From contig NZ_JASZYG010000003.1 in assembly GCF_030317105.1 (NCBI RefSeq), positions 62,001 to 126,000 on the forward strand: 64,000 bases of DNA, in the 5' to 3' direction. The stretch comes from Variovorax brevis (lineage in GTDB: Bacteria > Pseudomonadota > Gammaproteobacteria > Burkholderiales > Burkholderiaceae_C). Of the stretch, positions 16,469 through 24,926 are shown in pieces; within the stretch, counting starts at the first letter, position 1; each line of letters opens with the position of its first letter. Both the position numbers and the translations under genes were made by a program. The notes under the pieces are model-generated. The model searched no databases, had not been told where the DNA came from, and saw only the letters and a list, made by a program, of their open reading frames with translations.

Positions 16469-17098
16469 TCAACAATGGGCCGGGAGCAAGCCCTTCCTGC
16501 GCGCCACCACGATCGCCTCGGTACGGTTGCGTGCGTACAGCTTTCCGTAGACCCGCTTCAGGTGGGTCTTGACCGTGCCCTCGCCAATGCCGAGCGCCTG
16601 GGCAACGGAGCGATTGCTTCTTCCGAGAGCGATGCCCTCGAGCACTTCGGCTTCACGGAGCGTCAGCGGCTCCGGTGCGTCCCGCATCGACAGGCGGCTC
16701 TTCATGCGGCCGAGCTCCCTCACTTCTCCGTTGCGTACCGAGTGGATGCAGTCAACGATCTCCGTCAAGGCGGCGTCCTTGAGAAGGTAGCCACGTGCCC
16801 CGGCGCCGATTGCGCGTTCGACGTCGACCTCGCGGGCCAGCGTCGTGAGCATGATGACGGCAGCCTGCGGCTGCCGTGACCGGATTCTTCGCAGCGCTTC
16901 GACGCCATCCAGCGTCGGCATGCGCATGTCGAACAGTCCGACGTCGGGCCTGGTCTCCTGCCACAACGCGATCGCTTCGTCCCCGTTGGACGCTTCTCCC
17001 ACAACGCAAAGGTCGGCCTGCGATGACAGCAACGCGCGCAAGCCGGCGCGAATCATCGAATGGTCGTCCGCGATCAGGATTCGGGTTGGAGTGCTCAT
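16469..17098 (-). CDS. NarL/FixJ-family response regulator upstream of the kinase
   Basis: A 209-residue regulator starting MSTPTRILIADD. The receiver domain has phosphoacceptor Asp57 (GLFDMRMP) and LLKDA; the LuxR-type helix-turn-helix contains LTLREAEVLEGI and GTVKTHLKRVYGKL. It is the first gene of a regulator-kinase-regulator set on the minus strand. Whether it shares the GAF kinase with the other regulator is inference from order. Confidence 0.92.
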   Translation of the reverse strand: MSTPTRILIADDHSMIRAGLRALLSSQADLCVVGEASNGDEAIALWQETRPDVGLFDMRMPTLDGVEALRRIRSRQPQAAVIMLTTLAREVDVERAIGAGARGYLLKDAALTEIVDCIHSVRNGEVRELGRMKSRLSMRDAPEPLTLREAEVLEGIALGRSNRSVAQALGIGEGTVKTHLKRVYGKLYARNRTEAIVVARRKGLLPAHC

Positions 17099-17213
17099 GG
17101 CACGCAACGATAGACCGCCGCGCCCTGCCCGCCAACCGCCTTTGGGAGGGGGCGCGGGCAGGTCTTGAGGCGGAGACCATGGACGGCCTGATCAAGCACT
17201 CTTCCCGTCTTCC

Positions 17214-17944
17214 TCATGCGCGGCTCGAGTGCGCCAATGTGAAGCCCTCTACGTGCGCGAGGTGGGACAGCTCCTGAGCGATCGTGCTCATCGCATTGGT
17301 TCGCGCGCTCGAGTTCGCAAAGATCAGGCACTCGAGTTCGAAGTGAGTGCCGTCGAAGCTGACGCTCAGGCTCTCGGGCGGGATGCGAAGTCCGCGTTCG
17401 TCCATGAAGCGGCGGATGTCCTCGGGCCTCGGCCTGTGTCCCTCGCGAAATCGAAGCGTTCCCGCGATTGCCGCATGCGAGGGCAAGTGCTGCTCGATCC
17501 GGGGCACGATGGCCGTGCAGACCACGAAAAGAGCTGTGAGCCCCATGGCCGGCAGGTAGAACCCCACGCCCACCAGGATGCCGATCGCGGAGGAACCCCA
17601 GATCGACGCCGCGGTCGTCAGGCCGCGTACGTTGAGGCCGCTCTTCACGATGATCCCGGCGCCCAGGAAGCCGATGCCCGTGAGGATGCTGCCGATGACC
17701 TTGGTCGGATCCGCGTCGGTGACGGTTTGGACCGTGCCCCGTACCACAACGCGGGGTAACCTGCCAGCAAGGTGACCGCGCAAGAGGTTGCGCAGACCAG
17801 GCAATAGACCTGGCTGCCGGCGGCGCGCCCGCTGAAATAGCGCTCGTAGCCAACGAACCAACCCAGCAGCAGCGCGATGGCCGTGTTCACCACCATCCAC
17901 ACGGCCGCGCCGTGCCAGCCGAGGTTCAAGCCGGGCGAAAGCAT
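17214..17944 (-). pseudogene. MgtC/SapB-family membrane protein, single-base frameshift
   Basis: The gene starts at the ATG at 17944 (MLSPGLNLGW) and the N-terminal half runs through several membrane segments to LLAGYPALWYG. The C-terminal half continues in another frame from GTVQTVTDADPTKVIGS and keeps the family core TGIGFLGAGIIVKSGLNVRGLTTAAS, then a cytoplasmic domain to the stop at 17214. The two frames meet at a run of four Gs on the coding strand (17737-17740); one more G would restore a normal reading. MgtC proteins act in low-magnesium or acid survival. Domain content is otherwise complete, so sequencing error is as likely as a real mutation. Confidence 0.8.
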
Positions 17945-17990
17945 GCGCGCCCCTTCTCGACATGAAGGCGATGGACCTGGCGGCCTGTCT

Positions 17991-19394
17991 TCATGGCAGC
18001 TGCGACACCTGGTCTTGCGCAGTCCATCCGCCGCCAAGTGCGCGGTAGAGGTTCACTTCCGTTGCGAGCAGTTCGGCATTGAGCTGCAACACGTTCTGCT
18101 CGACGGCGAACAAGTTGCGCTGCGCCAGGAGTTCGTCCAGATAAGAGGCAAAGCCTTCGCGGTAGCGCCTTCCGGCGATGCGCAGCGCGTCCTCGAGCGC
18201 CACGCGCTGGCCTTGGGCCTGCACCAGTTGCTCGCTTTGGAATGCGTAGGCACTGAGCTGCGTCTCGACCTCGGCGAAAGCCGTGAGCACCGAGCGCTCA
18301 TAGGCGATCAGCGCCTGGTCGCGCCGCGAAGCGCTGGCGTCCGCCAGGGAGCGCAGCCGGCCGCCGTTGAACAGCGGCGCGAGCACGCTGTCGCCCACGC
18401 TCCAGAGAGCGAAGGGATCGCCGCGCAGCACGCTGGCGCCGGCGCGGCCCAGCGTGGCCGACAGGTGCACCGAAGGCAGCATCTGCGCGCGTGCTGCGGC
18501 CAGTTGCGCATCGGTGGCCGCAAGCTGCAGTTCGGCGCTGTAGATGTCGGGTCGGCGCCGCATCAACGTTGATGGCAGGCCGCCTGCGGGCAAGCCGGGA
18601 TCGGTCAAGGCCAACAGCGGCGCGCCTCGCTCTATCGGTCCGGGCGTGCGCGCGAGCAACACGTTGAGCGAGCGCTCCAGGTGCTCGATCGCCTGCTCGA
18701 GCTGCGGGATCGCCTGGGCGGTGGCGCGCAGTTCCGCCTCGGCCTGCGCCGACTCCAGTCCGCTGCCATAGCCGCGCTGCTCGCGCGATCGCGTCAGCGC
18801 CAGCGAGCGCTCACGTGACGCCAGCGTGCGGCGCGCCAGCTCCAGGCGCGCGTCGAAGGCACGCAGCTGGATGTAGCTCGCGGCTGCGGTGGCCGCGACG
18901 CTCAGCGCCACCGCGTCGCGTGCCGCCGCGGTGGCGTCCGCACTGGCCTGCGCGGCCGAGCGCAAGTCCGCGATGCGGCCCCACAGGTCGACTTCGTAGG
19001 CCGCGATGAACTGGCCCTGGTAGTTGTCGGACAGGAAGGGCCTGCCCGTGACCTCGCTGATGCTGCGCGCGCGCTCGGCGCCAACGCCGAAGTCGAGCGT
19101 GGGCCAGGCCGCGGCATCCTGCACCCGCGCCAGCGCACGCGCCTCGGCCAGGCGCGCGGCCGCCTGGCGAAGGTCGAGATTACGCGCCAGCGCCTCGTCG
19201 ACCAGCCCTGCCAGCACCGGATCGCCGAAGCCCTGCCACCAGAGGCGTTGCACCGGAACGCTGCCGCCGGCAGCCAGCCACTGCTGCGGGGCGGGTGCGA
19301 TCGCGGCCAGATCCGCCACCGATCGCCGCTCGGGCGCCCCGCAAGCCTGCAACAGCAGCAGGCAGAGCAATGCAAGCCAGTGGCCGGGCTTCAT
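17991..19394 (-). CDS. RND/MFS efflux outer-membrane lipoprotein, NodT family
   Basis: A 467-residue TolC-like outer-membrane factor of the NodT type. The lipoprotein signal ends at Cys18 (LLLQAC). Two long coiled-coil repeats follow, with the family marks YEVDLWGRI and DLSRRPDIY-like LMRRRPDIYSAE. It would form the outer-membrane channel of a three-part drug exporter. Its start overlaps the stop of the HlyD gene by four bases (ATGA). The whole efflux set is leftward, from EmrB through HlyD to this gene. Confidence 0.93.
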   Translation of the reverse strand: MKPGHWLALLCLLLLQACGAPERRSVADLAAIAPAPQQWLAAGGSVPVQRLWWQGFGDPVLAGLVDEALARNLDLRQAAARLAEARALARVQDAAAWPTLDFGVGAERARSISEVTGRPFLSDNYQGQFIAAYEVDLWGRIADLRSAAQASADATAAARDAVALSVAATAAASYIQLRAFDARLELARRTLASRERSLALTRSREQRGYGSGLESAQAEAELRATAQAIPQLEQAIEHLERSLNVLLARTPGPIERGAPLLALTDPGLPAGGLPSTLMRRRPDIYSAELQLAATDAQLAAARAQMLPSVHLSATLGRAGASVLRGDPFALWSVGDSVLAPLFNGGRLRSLADASASRRDQALIAYERSVLTAFAEVETQLSAYAFQSEQLVQAQGQRVALEDALRIAGRRYREGFASYLDELLAQRNLFAVEQNVLQLNAELLATEVNLYRALGGGWTAQDQVSQLP

Positions 19395-20527
19395 GGCGCG
19401 GAACTGCTTGTGTCCACGCTGGCGAAGACCGACATGCCGGGCCGCAGCCTTGCAGCCAGCGTGTCGCTCATGTCGACGGCGATGCGCACCGGCAAGCGCT
19501 GCGGGATCTTGGTGAAGTTGCCGGTGGCGTTGTCTGCCCGGATCACGCTGAACTCGGAGCCGGTGGCCGGCGACAGGCGCTCGACGCGGCCCTTGAACTT
19601 CGCATCGGCGAGCGCGTCCACGCGCAGCGCGGCCGGCTGGCCCTCGCGCATGCGGGAGGTCTGCGCCTCCTTGAAGTTGGCCACCACCCAGACCTGCGCC
19701 GGCACCAGCACCATCAGCTGCGTGCCGGGCGTGACGTACTGGCCCAGCTTCACGCCCACCTCGCCGACATGGCCATCGCGCGGCGCGCGGATGCGGGTGT
19801 TCTCCAGATCGATTTCCGCCAGCTGCACGGCCGCTTGGGCTGTCTCGACGCTGGCCTCTACGCTGCGGCGGTTCACGATCACCGCGCGCAGATCCTGCTG
19901 CGCGGCCGCATGGCCCGCGCGCGCCTGGCGGATCGCCGCCCCGGCCTGGGTGCGCGCCGCCTCGGCCTGGCGCAGCAAGCCCTCGGTCTGGTCGCGCTCA
20001 CGCTGCGAGATCGAACCGTCCGGCACCAGAGCATCGGCGCGCCGCTGGTCCGCCTGGGTGCGCGAGAGCTGGGCGCTCGCGTTGACCTGCTGCGCCAGTG
20101 CGGTGGCGACCGAGGCCTCTGCGGTGCTGACGCCGGCCTCGCGCACGCGCCGCGCCTGCGCAACGTTGTCGAGGTTGGCCTGCGCGGCCGCCAGGCTCGC
20201 CTGCGCCTGCGCGACCCGCTGGCGGTAGTTGCGATCGTCCAGCTGCACCAGCACCTGGCCGGCCTTCACCTCGGCGAAGTCCTGCACCAGAACCTGGGCC
20301 ACGTAGCCGTCGACCTTGGGCGCGATGACGGTGATGCTGCCGCGCACATAGGCGTTCTCGGTCGACTCGATGGCCGTGCGGAACGGTGGCAGGCGCCACG
20401 CATAGAGCACAAGCAGCACGCCGGCCAGCGCGAGCATCAATACCAGCGCGGTCGCGCGGTTCAAGGGGTTCCTGGGGGCGTCCATGGCAGCGCTTCGCGG
20501 GTCAGCCGGCATGGGCCGCAGTTGCAT
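19391..20527 (-). CDS. HlyD/EmrA-family membrane fusion protein
   Basis: A 378-residue periplasmic adaptor. A single membrane anchor (LVLMLALAGVLLVLYAW) is followed by the first beta-barrel half, a long alpha hairpin rich in Ala/Gln/Arg (about 105-235), and the second half with IRAPRDGHVGEV. It should connect the EmrB-type pump to the NodT channel. The first Met at 20527 overlaps the pump gene end by 26 bases; two in-frame alternatives (20512, 20485) have no better ribosome site, so the start is uncertain. Confidence 0.9.
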   Translation of the reverse strand: MQLRPMPADPRSAAMDAPRNPLNRATALVLMLALAGVLLVLYAWRLPPFRTAIESTENAYVRGSITVIAPKVDGYVAQVLVQDFAEVKAGQVLVQLDDRNYRQRVAQAQASLAAAQANLDNVAQARRVREAGVSTAEASVATALAQQVNASAQLSRTQADQRRADALVPDGSISQRERDQTEGLLRQAEAARTQAGAAIRQARAGHAAAQQDLRAVIVNRRSVEASVETAQAAVQLAEIDLENTRIRAPRDGHVGEVGVKLGQYVTPGTQLMVLVPAQVWVVANFKEAQTSRMREGQPAALRVDALADAKFKGRVERLSPATGSEFSVIRADNATGNFTKIPQRLPVRIAVDMSDTLAARLRPGMSVFASVDTSSSAP

Positions 20528-22160
20528 GCGCGGCTGCGGCGGCGCGCGTGCGCAGCCGGGCGCGCCATGTCAGGTATGCGAACCATACGAATATCGCCGC
20601 CGCCAGCATGGCGATGGACTGGAACACGTCGTTGTAGGCCAGCACGAAGGATTCGCGCGTCACCTGCTGGCCGAACAGCGCCAGCACCTGGTCGGCGCGC
20701 TCGGCCGGGTCGTTCACGAAGCGAGCGATCGATCCTCCAAGTTGCACGAGCCTTGCGGCCACCAGGGGATCGGCGCTGGCCAGGTGCTGGACCAGCGCGG
20801 CGTAGTGCCACCGCTGGCGGTCGGCCACCACCGTCGTGATCCATGCAGTGCCCAACAGGCTGCCCATGTATTGCGAGGCGCTGAAGGCGGCCAGGAAGCT
20901 GATGATCTGGCGCCCGCCATCCCGGATGACTGGCCCGAAACCCAGCAGGCACGAGCCGGCAAAGAACAGCGCAAGGGCCAGCGACAGCAGCGTCTGGGTG
21001 ACATAGAGATCGACGGGGCGTGTGAGCGAGGTGGCGCCGGAGTCCGTCCACGAGACCGCGACGATGAGTGCCAGCGACAACAGCCCGAGCCAGTAGGTGG
21101 CGTCGCGCGCGGCGAACACGATCGAGATCACGAAGCCCGTGATCGTGGCGACCGCGGCGCAGGCGAAGAGCAGCTGCATCTGTTCGTTGCTCTGGCCCAG
21201 CACGGTCATCAGTCCGACGATGCCCACGTTCTGCTCGGACAGGATGATGCGGAACAACAGCACCGCGACGATGAAACGCAGCATGTAGGGCGAGCCCAGC
21301 CAGCGCAGGTCGATCAAGGGGTTGCTGCGCCGCAGTTCCACCGCGACATACAGGCCGATGCAGCCGATGGCGCAGGCCAGGCAGACGCCCAGCCAATCGG
21401 CATCGCGCCACCAGTGCATGCGCCCCTGCGACACCACGACGCAGAGCAGCGCCAGGCCTGCCGCGTACAGCGGGAAGGAGATCAGGTCGCCAGCCGAGAA
21501 GGCCTTCTGCCTCGGCGATGGCGCCAGCGACACGGCATTGATCGCGCAGAAGCTGAGCACCGCAAGCGCCACGTCGACCAGGAACAGGCCGTGCCACTGT
21601 CCGATTTCGAGCAGGTTCGTGGAGATCACGCGCGACAGCGGCAGGCCCACCTGCAGCATCGCAAAGCCCAGCAGCAAGCCCGCGATCACCAGCTTCCGGG
21701 GAAAGGCCTCCATCATGTAGAGCACCGTCAGCGTGCTGAGCGGCGCCGCCGCAATGCCGAGCGCAGCGCGCACCAGGACCGCGGACATGACGGTGTTGGT
21801 CAGCAGGTGCAGCCCGGCAACGACCAGGAAGCACAGCAGCCCCAGGCTGGCGAAGAGCCTGAGACCGAAGTGCAGGCGGACCTTGACCAGGAGCAGCGTC
21901 GACCACAGCGCCGTCGAGAAATAGGCCGTGGTCAGCCAGCTCGCCTCGGCCGCCGTGGCGCCCAGCGATCCCTGGATCGACGCGAGGTTCGAGCCCACGA
22001 GGTAGAGACCGAGGCTTTGCGTGACCCCGATCACGACGGCGGTCACGCCGCAGGCCAGTCCATGGCGCAGGTCATAGGCTTCGGCCGGAACCGCCGGTGG
22101 AGGCGGCGGGGCCGACACGGTGGCGACCGTTGCCGCGTGCGGGGTGTGGGACATGGTCAT
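20502..22160 (-). CDS. DHA2-family MFS drug exporter (EmrB-like)
   Basis: A 552-residue protein with about 14 hydrophobic segments, as in DHA2 pumps. The N-terminal YDLRHGLACGVTAV and the loop ATAAEASWLTTAYF match EmrB-type exporters. It uses the proton gradient to export hydrophobic drugs or aromatic compounds together with the HlyD and NodT proteins encoded next. The ATG at 22160 (or 22154) is chosen because upstream in-frame sequence is Arg-rich and looks noncoding; no strong ribosome site is visible. The 5' leader holds three hairpins (22287-22375). Confidence 0.9.
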   Translation of the reverse strand: MTMSHTPHAATVATVSAPPPPPAVPAEAYDLRHGLACGVTAVVIGVTQSLGLYLVGSNLASIQGSLGATAAEASWLTTAYFSTALWSTLLLVKVRLHFGLRLFASLGLLCFLVVAGLHLLTNTVMSAVLVRAALGIAAAPLSTLTVLYMMEAFPRKLVIAGLLLGFAMLQVGLPLSRVISTNLLEIGQWHGLFLVDVALAVLSFCAINAVSLAPSPRQKAFSAGDLISFPLYAAGLALLCVVVSQGRMHWWRDADWLGVCLACAIGCIGLYVAVELRRSNPLIDLRWLGSPYMLRFIVAVLLFRIILSEQNVGIVGLMTVLGQSNEQMQLLFACAAVATITGFVISIVFAARDATYWLGLLSLALIVAVSWTDSGATSLTRPVDLYVTQTLLSLALALFFAGSCLLGFGPVIRDGGRQIISFLAAFSASQYMGSLLGTAWITTVVADRQRWHYAALVQHLASADPLVAARLVQLGGSIARFVNDPAERADQVLALFGQQVTRESFVLAYNDVFQSIAMLAAAIFVWFAYLTWRARLRTRAAAAAHATAAHAG

Positions 22161-22286
22161 GGCCCCGGCCCCGCACCATCGTCGAGGACCTCGAGGCCGG
22201 TGAAGATGTTCTCGTGTGTCATGGGATGTCGGTCGGAGTGGCGGATTGCGTATGCCCATGCTCGGCATTCCGTGTCCTCGAGGCGT

Positions 22287-22375
22287 CTCCCTTTGGGAGC
22301 GGTCCGGCACCCGCCCGCTTGGCAAACCCCGGCTCACCAAGCGAAGGGGGTTGCCTCTGAAGTTCGTTCCTTCAG
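22287..22375. promoter_or_regulatory. Three-hairpin intergenic segment, possible emrB leader element
   Basis: Three perfect inverted repeats lie within 89 bases: CTCCC-TTT-GGGAG (22287-22299), CGCTTGG/CCAAGCG with a 14-base loop (22316-22343), and CTGAAG-N7-CTTCAG (22357-22375). They lie 127 to 215 bases upstream of the EmrB-type gene, so they could form a structured mRNA leader on the minus strand. A repeated palindromic intergenic element is an equally good reading. I recognise no riboswitch class. The remaining bases from 22161 to 22500 hold no gene that I can support. Confidence 0.4.
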
Positions 22376-22500
22376 TGGGAGCAGTTGTTCTCGCGCATGC
22401 CGCGACGACTTCCGTGGGCGGTGGGCACGACCCGCGCGGATCTGCGGGCTGGGTGGATGTCGTTGTCACAGCCATGTCGCTGCGAGCATGACTTTTGCGC

Positions 22501-22540
22501 GAAACGGCAATTTCAATCGCGAGGTCGAAATTCGATACTG
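22501..22540 (+). promoter_or_regulatory. Shared promoter/operator element, copy 1
   Basis: Reads GAAAC-GG-CAATTTC, then after 16 bases TTCGATACTG (22531-22540). The same pattern, with identical spacing, lies before the benzoylformate decarboxylase gene at 25872-25911. GATACT (22534-22539) fits a -10 box and the TTTC of the first half falls 17 bases before it at the -35 position. The GAAA/TTTC half-sites form an imperfect inverted repeat, as expected of a LysR operator. It would drive the MFS-aldolase arm, with an expected start near 22546. Confidence 0.6.
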
Positions 22541-22606
22541 ACCTTGCACCCCGCAGCGCCGAGCTTGCACACAAGCGCTGACCGTTCAACCCACGGAGAC
22601 AACGTC

Positions 22607-22708
22607 ATGACCGGATTCCATCCTGGTGGCTTCGCCACGCCTGCAAAGCGCACAAAGCCCTGCCTGCCACTTGCTTTTCAAGCCCCCTTCGCAGAGGTGT
22701 CCGCATGA
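22607..22708 (+). CDS. Short upstream ORF overlapping the MFS start
   Basis: A 33-codon frame begins MTGFHPGG and ends in a TGA that overlaps the next ATG as ATGA (22705-22708). It has its own ribosome site (GGAG, about 8 bases upstream). No known domain or signal is visible. The tight overlap means translation of this frame could couple to, or control, the MFS carrier. It may be a leader peptide; it may also be chance. Codon use cannot settle a frame this short. Confidence 0.35.
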   Translation: MTGFHPGGFATPAKRTKPCLPLAFQAPFAEVSA

Positions 22709-24096
22709 GCACGACCGCAACACGGCCGGGCCCGTCGGTGGACATCGGGCGCATCCTCGACGATGGCCCTTTCACGACCATGCAGAAAATGGTCGTGCTG
22801 CTCGCCTCCCTGTCGATCGTGCTGGATGGCTTCGACGGCCAGCTCATCGGCTATGCGATTCCCGACATCATCAAGGAGTGGGGCATCACCCGAGGCGCCT
22901 TTGCGCCGACCGTTGCCGCCGGGCTGGTCGGCATGGGCATCGGCAGTGCTGGCGCCGGCCTGTTCGCGGACCGCTTCGGCCGCCGGCTGGCCGTGGTCGC
23001 GAGCGTCTTCCTCTTCGGCGCCGCCACCTGTGCCATCGGGTTTGCGCCCGACATCCTCACGATTGCCATCCTGCGATTCATTGCCGGACTCGGCATCGGC
23101 GGCGCACTGCCGACATCGACCACGATGACCGCCGAGTTCACGCCGGCGCGCCGCCGGACCCTGGCTGTCACGGCCACGATCGTCTGCGTGCCACTGGGCG
23201 GCATGCTGGCCGGGCTCTTCGCCAGCGTCGTGCTGCCCTTGTACGGTTGGCGCGGTCTCTTTTTCATCGGTGGCGCGATCCCCATGGTGATGGGCATCCT
23301 GCTGCTGTTCAAGCTGCCCGAGTCGCCGCGATACCTTGCCCGTCACAGTGGGCGCTGGAGCGAACTGGCCGGCTTGCTGTCGCGCATGCAGCGGCCGACC
23401 GTCGCCAACACGGTCTTCACCGACCTCACCGAACAGGCTGTCGAAAAGCGCAAGGGCTTCGGCGCCTTGTTCGAGACCGGACGCAAGCGCGACACCATCG
23501 CGATCTGGTGTGCGTTCTTCATGTGCCTGTTGACGGTCTACAGCGCGTTCAGTTGGCTGCCAACGATGCTTGCCTCCGAAGGCCTGCCCACGCAGATCGC
23601 CGGCTCCGGCTTGACCGCGTGGAACCTCGGCGGCGTGCTCGGTGGACTGGGTTGTGCGCTGGTCATCGCCAGGTTCGGATCGCGCTGGCCCATGGTCATC
23701 GCCAGCGCCGGCGCGGTCGGCATGGCGTTCCTGCTCAAGAACGTCAACGTGGCCCAGGACACCAACCTGCTGATCTTCGGTCTCGGCGTGCTGGGGCTGT
23801 TCGTCAATGCCGTCCAGTGCACGTTGTACGCCCTGTGCGCCTTCATTTACCCGACCAACATCCGGGCGACCGGCACGGCGGGAGGCCTCTCGTTCGGGCG
23901 ACTGGGCGCCATCCTGAGTGCATTCGCCGGTGCCATGGTCATCACCGCTGGCGGTGCCGCCGGCTACCTGACCTTGCTGGGTTCGTCGATGCTGCTGGTG
24001 ACTGTCGCACTGCTGGTCGTCAAGCGCCACATCCCCAGGCTCGCGCCGAGTCAGGCCGTGCCGCTGAACCCCGCTCCTGTCGCGGTAGGCAAGTAA
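22705..24096 (+). CDS. MFS transporter, aromatic acid:H+ symporter (AAHS) type
   Basis: A 463-residue carrier with 12 predicted membrane segments. The DGFD motif (41-44) in the first segment and DRFGRR (89-94) in the loop after segment two are the marks of the AAHS family (PcaK, BenK), whose members import aromatic acids with protons. The second half carries YPTNIRATG, also typical. It is followed after 25 bases by a class II aldolase gene. With the benzoylformate decarboxylase nearby, an arylglyoxylate or mandelate-like substrate is plausible but not shown. Confidence 0.9.
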   Translation: MSTTATRPGPSVDIGRILDDGPFTTMQKMVVLLASLSIVLDGFDGQLIGYAIPDIIKEWGITRGAFAPTVAAGLVGMGIGSAGAGLFADRFGRRLAVVASVFLFGAATCAIGFAPDILTIAILRFIAGLGIGGALPTSTTMTAEFTPARRRTLAVTATIVCVPLGGMLAGLFASVVLPLYGWRGLFFIGGAIPMVMGILLLFKLPESPRYLARHSGRWSELAGLLSRMQRPTVANTVFTDLTEQAVEKRKGFGALFETGRKRDTIAIWCAFFMCLLTVYSAFSWLPTMLASEGLPTQIAGSGLTAWNLGGVLGGLGCALVIARFGSRWPMVIASAGAVGMAFLLKNVNVAQDTNLLIFGLGVLGLFVNAVQCTLYALCAFIYPTNIRATGTAGGLSFGRLGAILSAFAGAMVITAGGAAGYLTLLGSSMLLVTVALLVVKRHIPRLAPSQAVPLNPAPVAVGK

Positions 24097-24121
24097 TCCA
24101 TTCCCGAACCGGAGAACCAAC

Positions 24122-24922
24122 ATGACAACCATGCCCCTGTCGAATTCCCAACTCATCGAGGCGCTTGCAGAGAGCCGGCGCACTGCCCACCACGTCGACC
24201 CGGCCGAGTGGGCGATGCGGGTCGAACTCGCCGCCTGCTATCGCCTCGTGGCGCACTTCCGAATGACGGATTGGGTCTACAACCACATCTCGGCGGCCAT
24301 TCCCGGCTCACCCGATCATTACCTGATCAATCCTTTCGGCCTGCTGTACGAGGAGGTCTCGGCTTCCAACCTCGTCAAGGTGGATGTGGCTGGCAACCTG
24401 GTCGATGACGTCCCCTACGACGTCAACCCCGCGGCCTTCGTGATCCACGGCGCCATCCACCAGGCAAGGCCCGATGCAGTGTGTGTGCTCCACACGCACA
24501 CCGCCGCCGGCGTTGCCGTGTCGGCGCAGGCCGAGGGCTTGCTGCCGCTTTCGCAGCACGCGCTGCGCTTCCATGACCGCGTGGCGTATCACGGCTTCGA
24601 AGGCATCGCGTTGGATCTCGACGAGCAGCGGCGGCTGGTGGAGGATCTTGGGAGCAAGAAGGTCTTGATCCTGCGCAATCATGGCCTGCTGACAGTGGGC
24701 AAGACCGTGGGAGATGCCTTCAAGGAGATGTTCTTCCTGGAGCGCGCCTGCCAGATCCAGGTGGCCGCACTCGCCGGGAACCGCACGATGACGCTTCCGC
24801 CTCCAGATGTCTGCGAGCACACCGCTTCGCAGTTCGACAACGATGCGTCGTTCCTGCAAGGACGCGACTGGCGGGCGCTGCTTCGTCTCCTCGATCGGAT
24901 CGATCCGTCCTACAAGGAGTAA
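24122..24922 (+). CDS. Class II aldolase/adducin-family protein
   Basis: A 266-residue zinc aldolase. His124 and His126 (LHTHTAAG) and His187 (LRNHGLL) fit the metal ligands; VYNHISA (52-58) matches the family's phosphate or substrate loop. The family cleaves or makes C-C bonds next to a carbonyl, or decarboxylates. The upstream carrier and this enzyme are one transcription unit. The exact reaction is unknown. It ends four bases before the convergent LysR stop. Confidence 0.87.
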   Translation: MTTMPLSNSQLIEALAESRRTAHHVDPAEWAMRVELAACYRLVAHFRMTDWVYNHISAAIPGSPDHYLINPFGLLYEEVSASNLVKVDVAGNLVDDVPYDVNPAAFVIHGAIHQARPDAVCVLHTHTAAGVAVSAQAEGLLPLSQHALRFHDRVAYHGFEGIALDLDEQRRLVEDLGSKKVLILRNHGLLTVGKTVGDAFKEMFFLERACQIQVAALAGNRTMTLPPPDVCEHTASQFDNDASFLQGRDWRALLRLLDRIDPSYKE

Positions 24923-24926
24923 TGGA

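Noticed and set aside
22161..22500. Possible coding region between the EmrB gene and the shared promoter
   Set aside because: Frames here read as Arg/Gly/Pro-rich without domains, and the region holds inverted repeats instead.
20484..22541. A 685-codon rightward frame opposite the EmrB and HlyD genes
   Set aside because: It is a mirror frame of a high-G+C gene; the protein is Gln/Arg/His-rich with no domain, and the minus strand encodes a clear EmrB-like pump.
22678..24183. A 501-codon leftward frame under the AAHS carrier
   Set aside because: The composition is low-complexity Gln/Gly/Asp/Arg; the rightward frame holds the DGFD carrier motifs.
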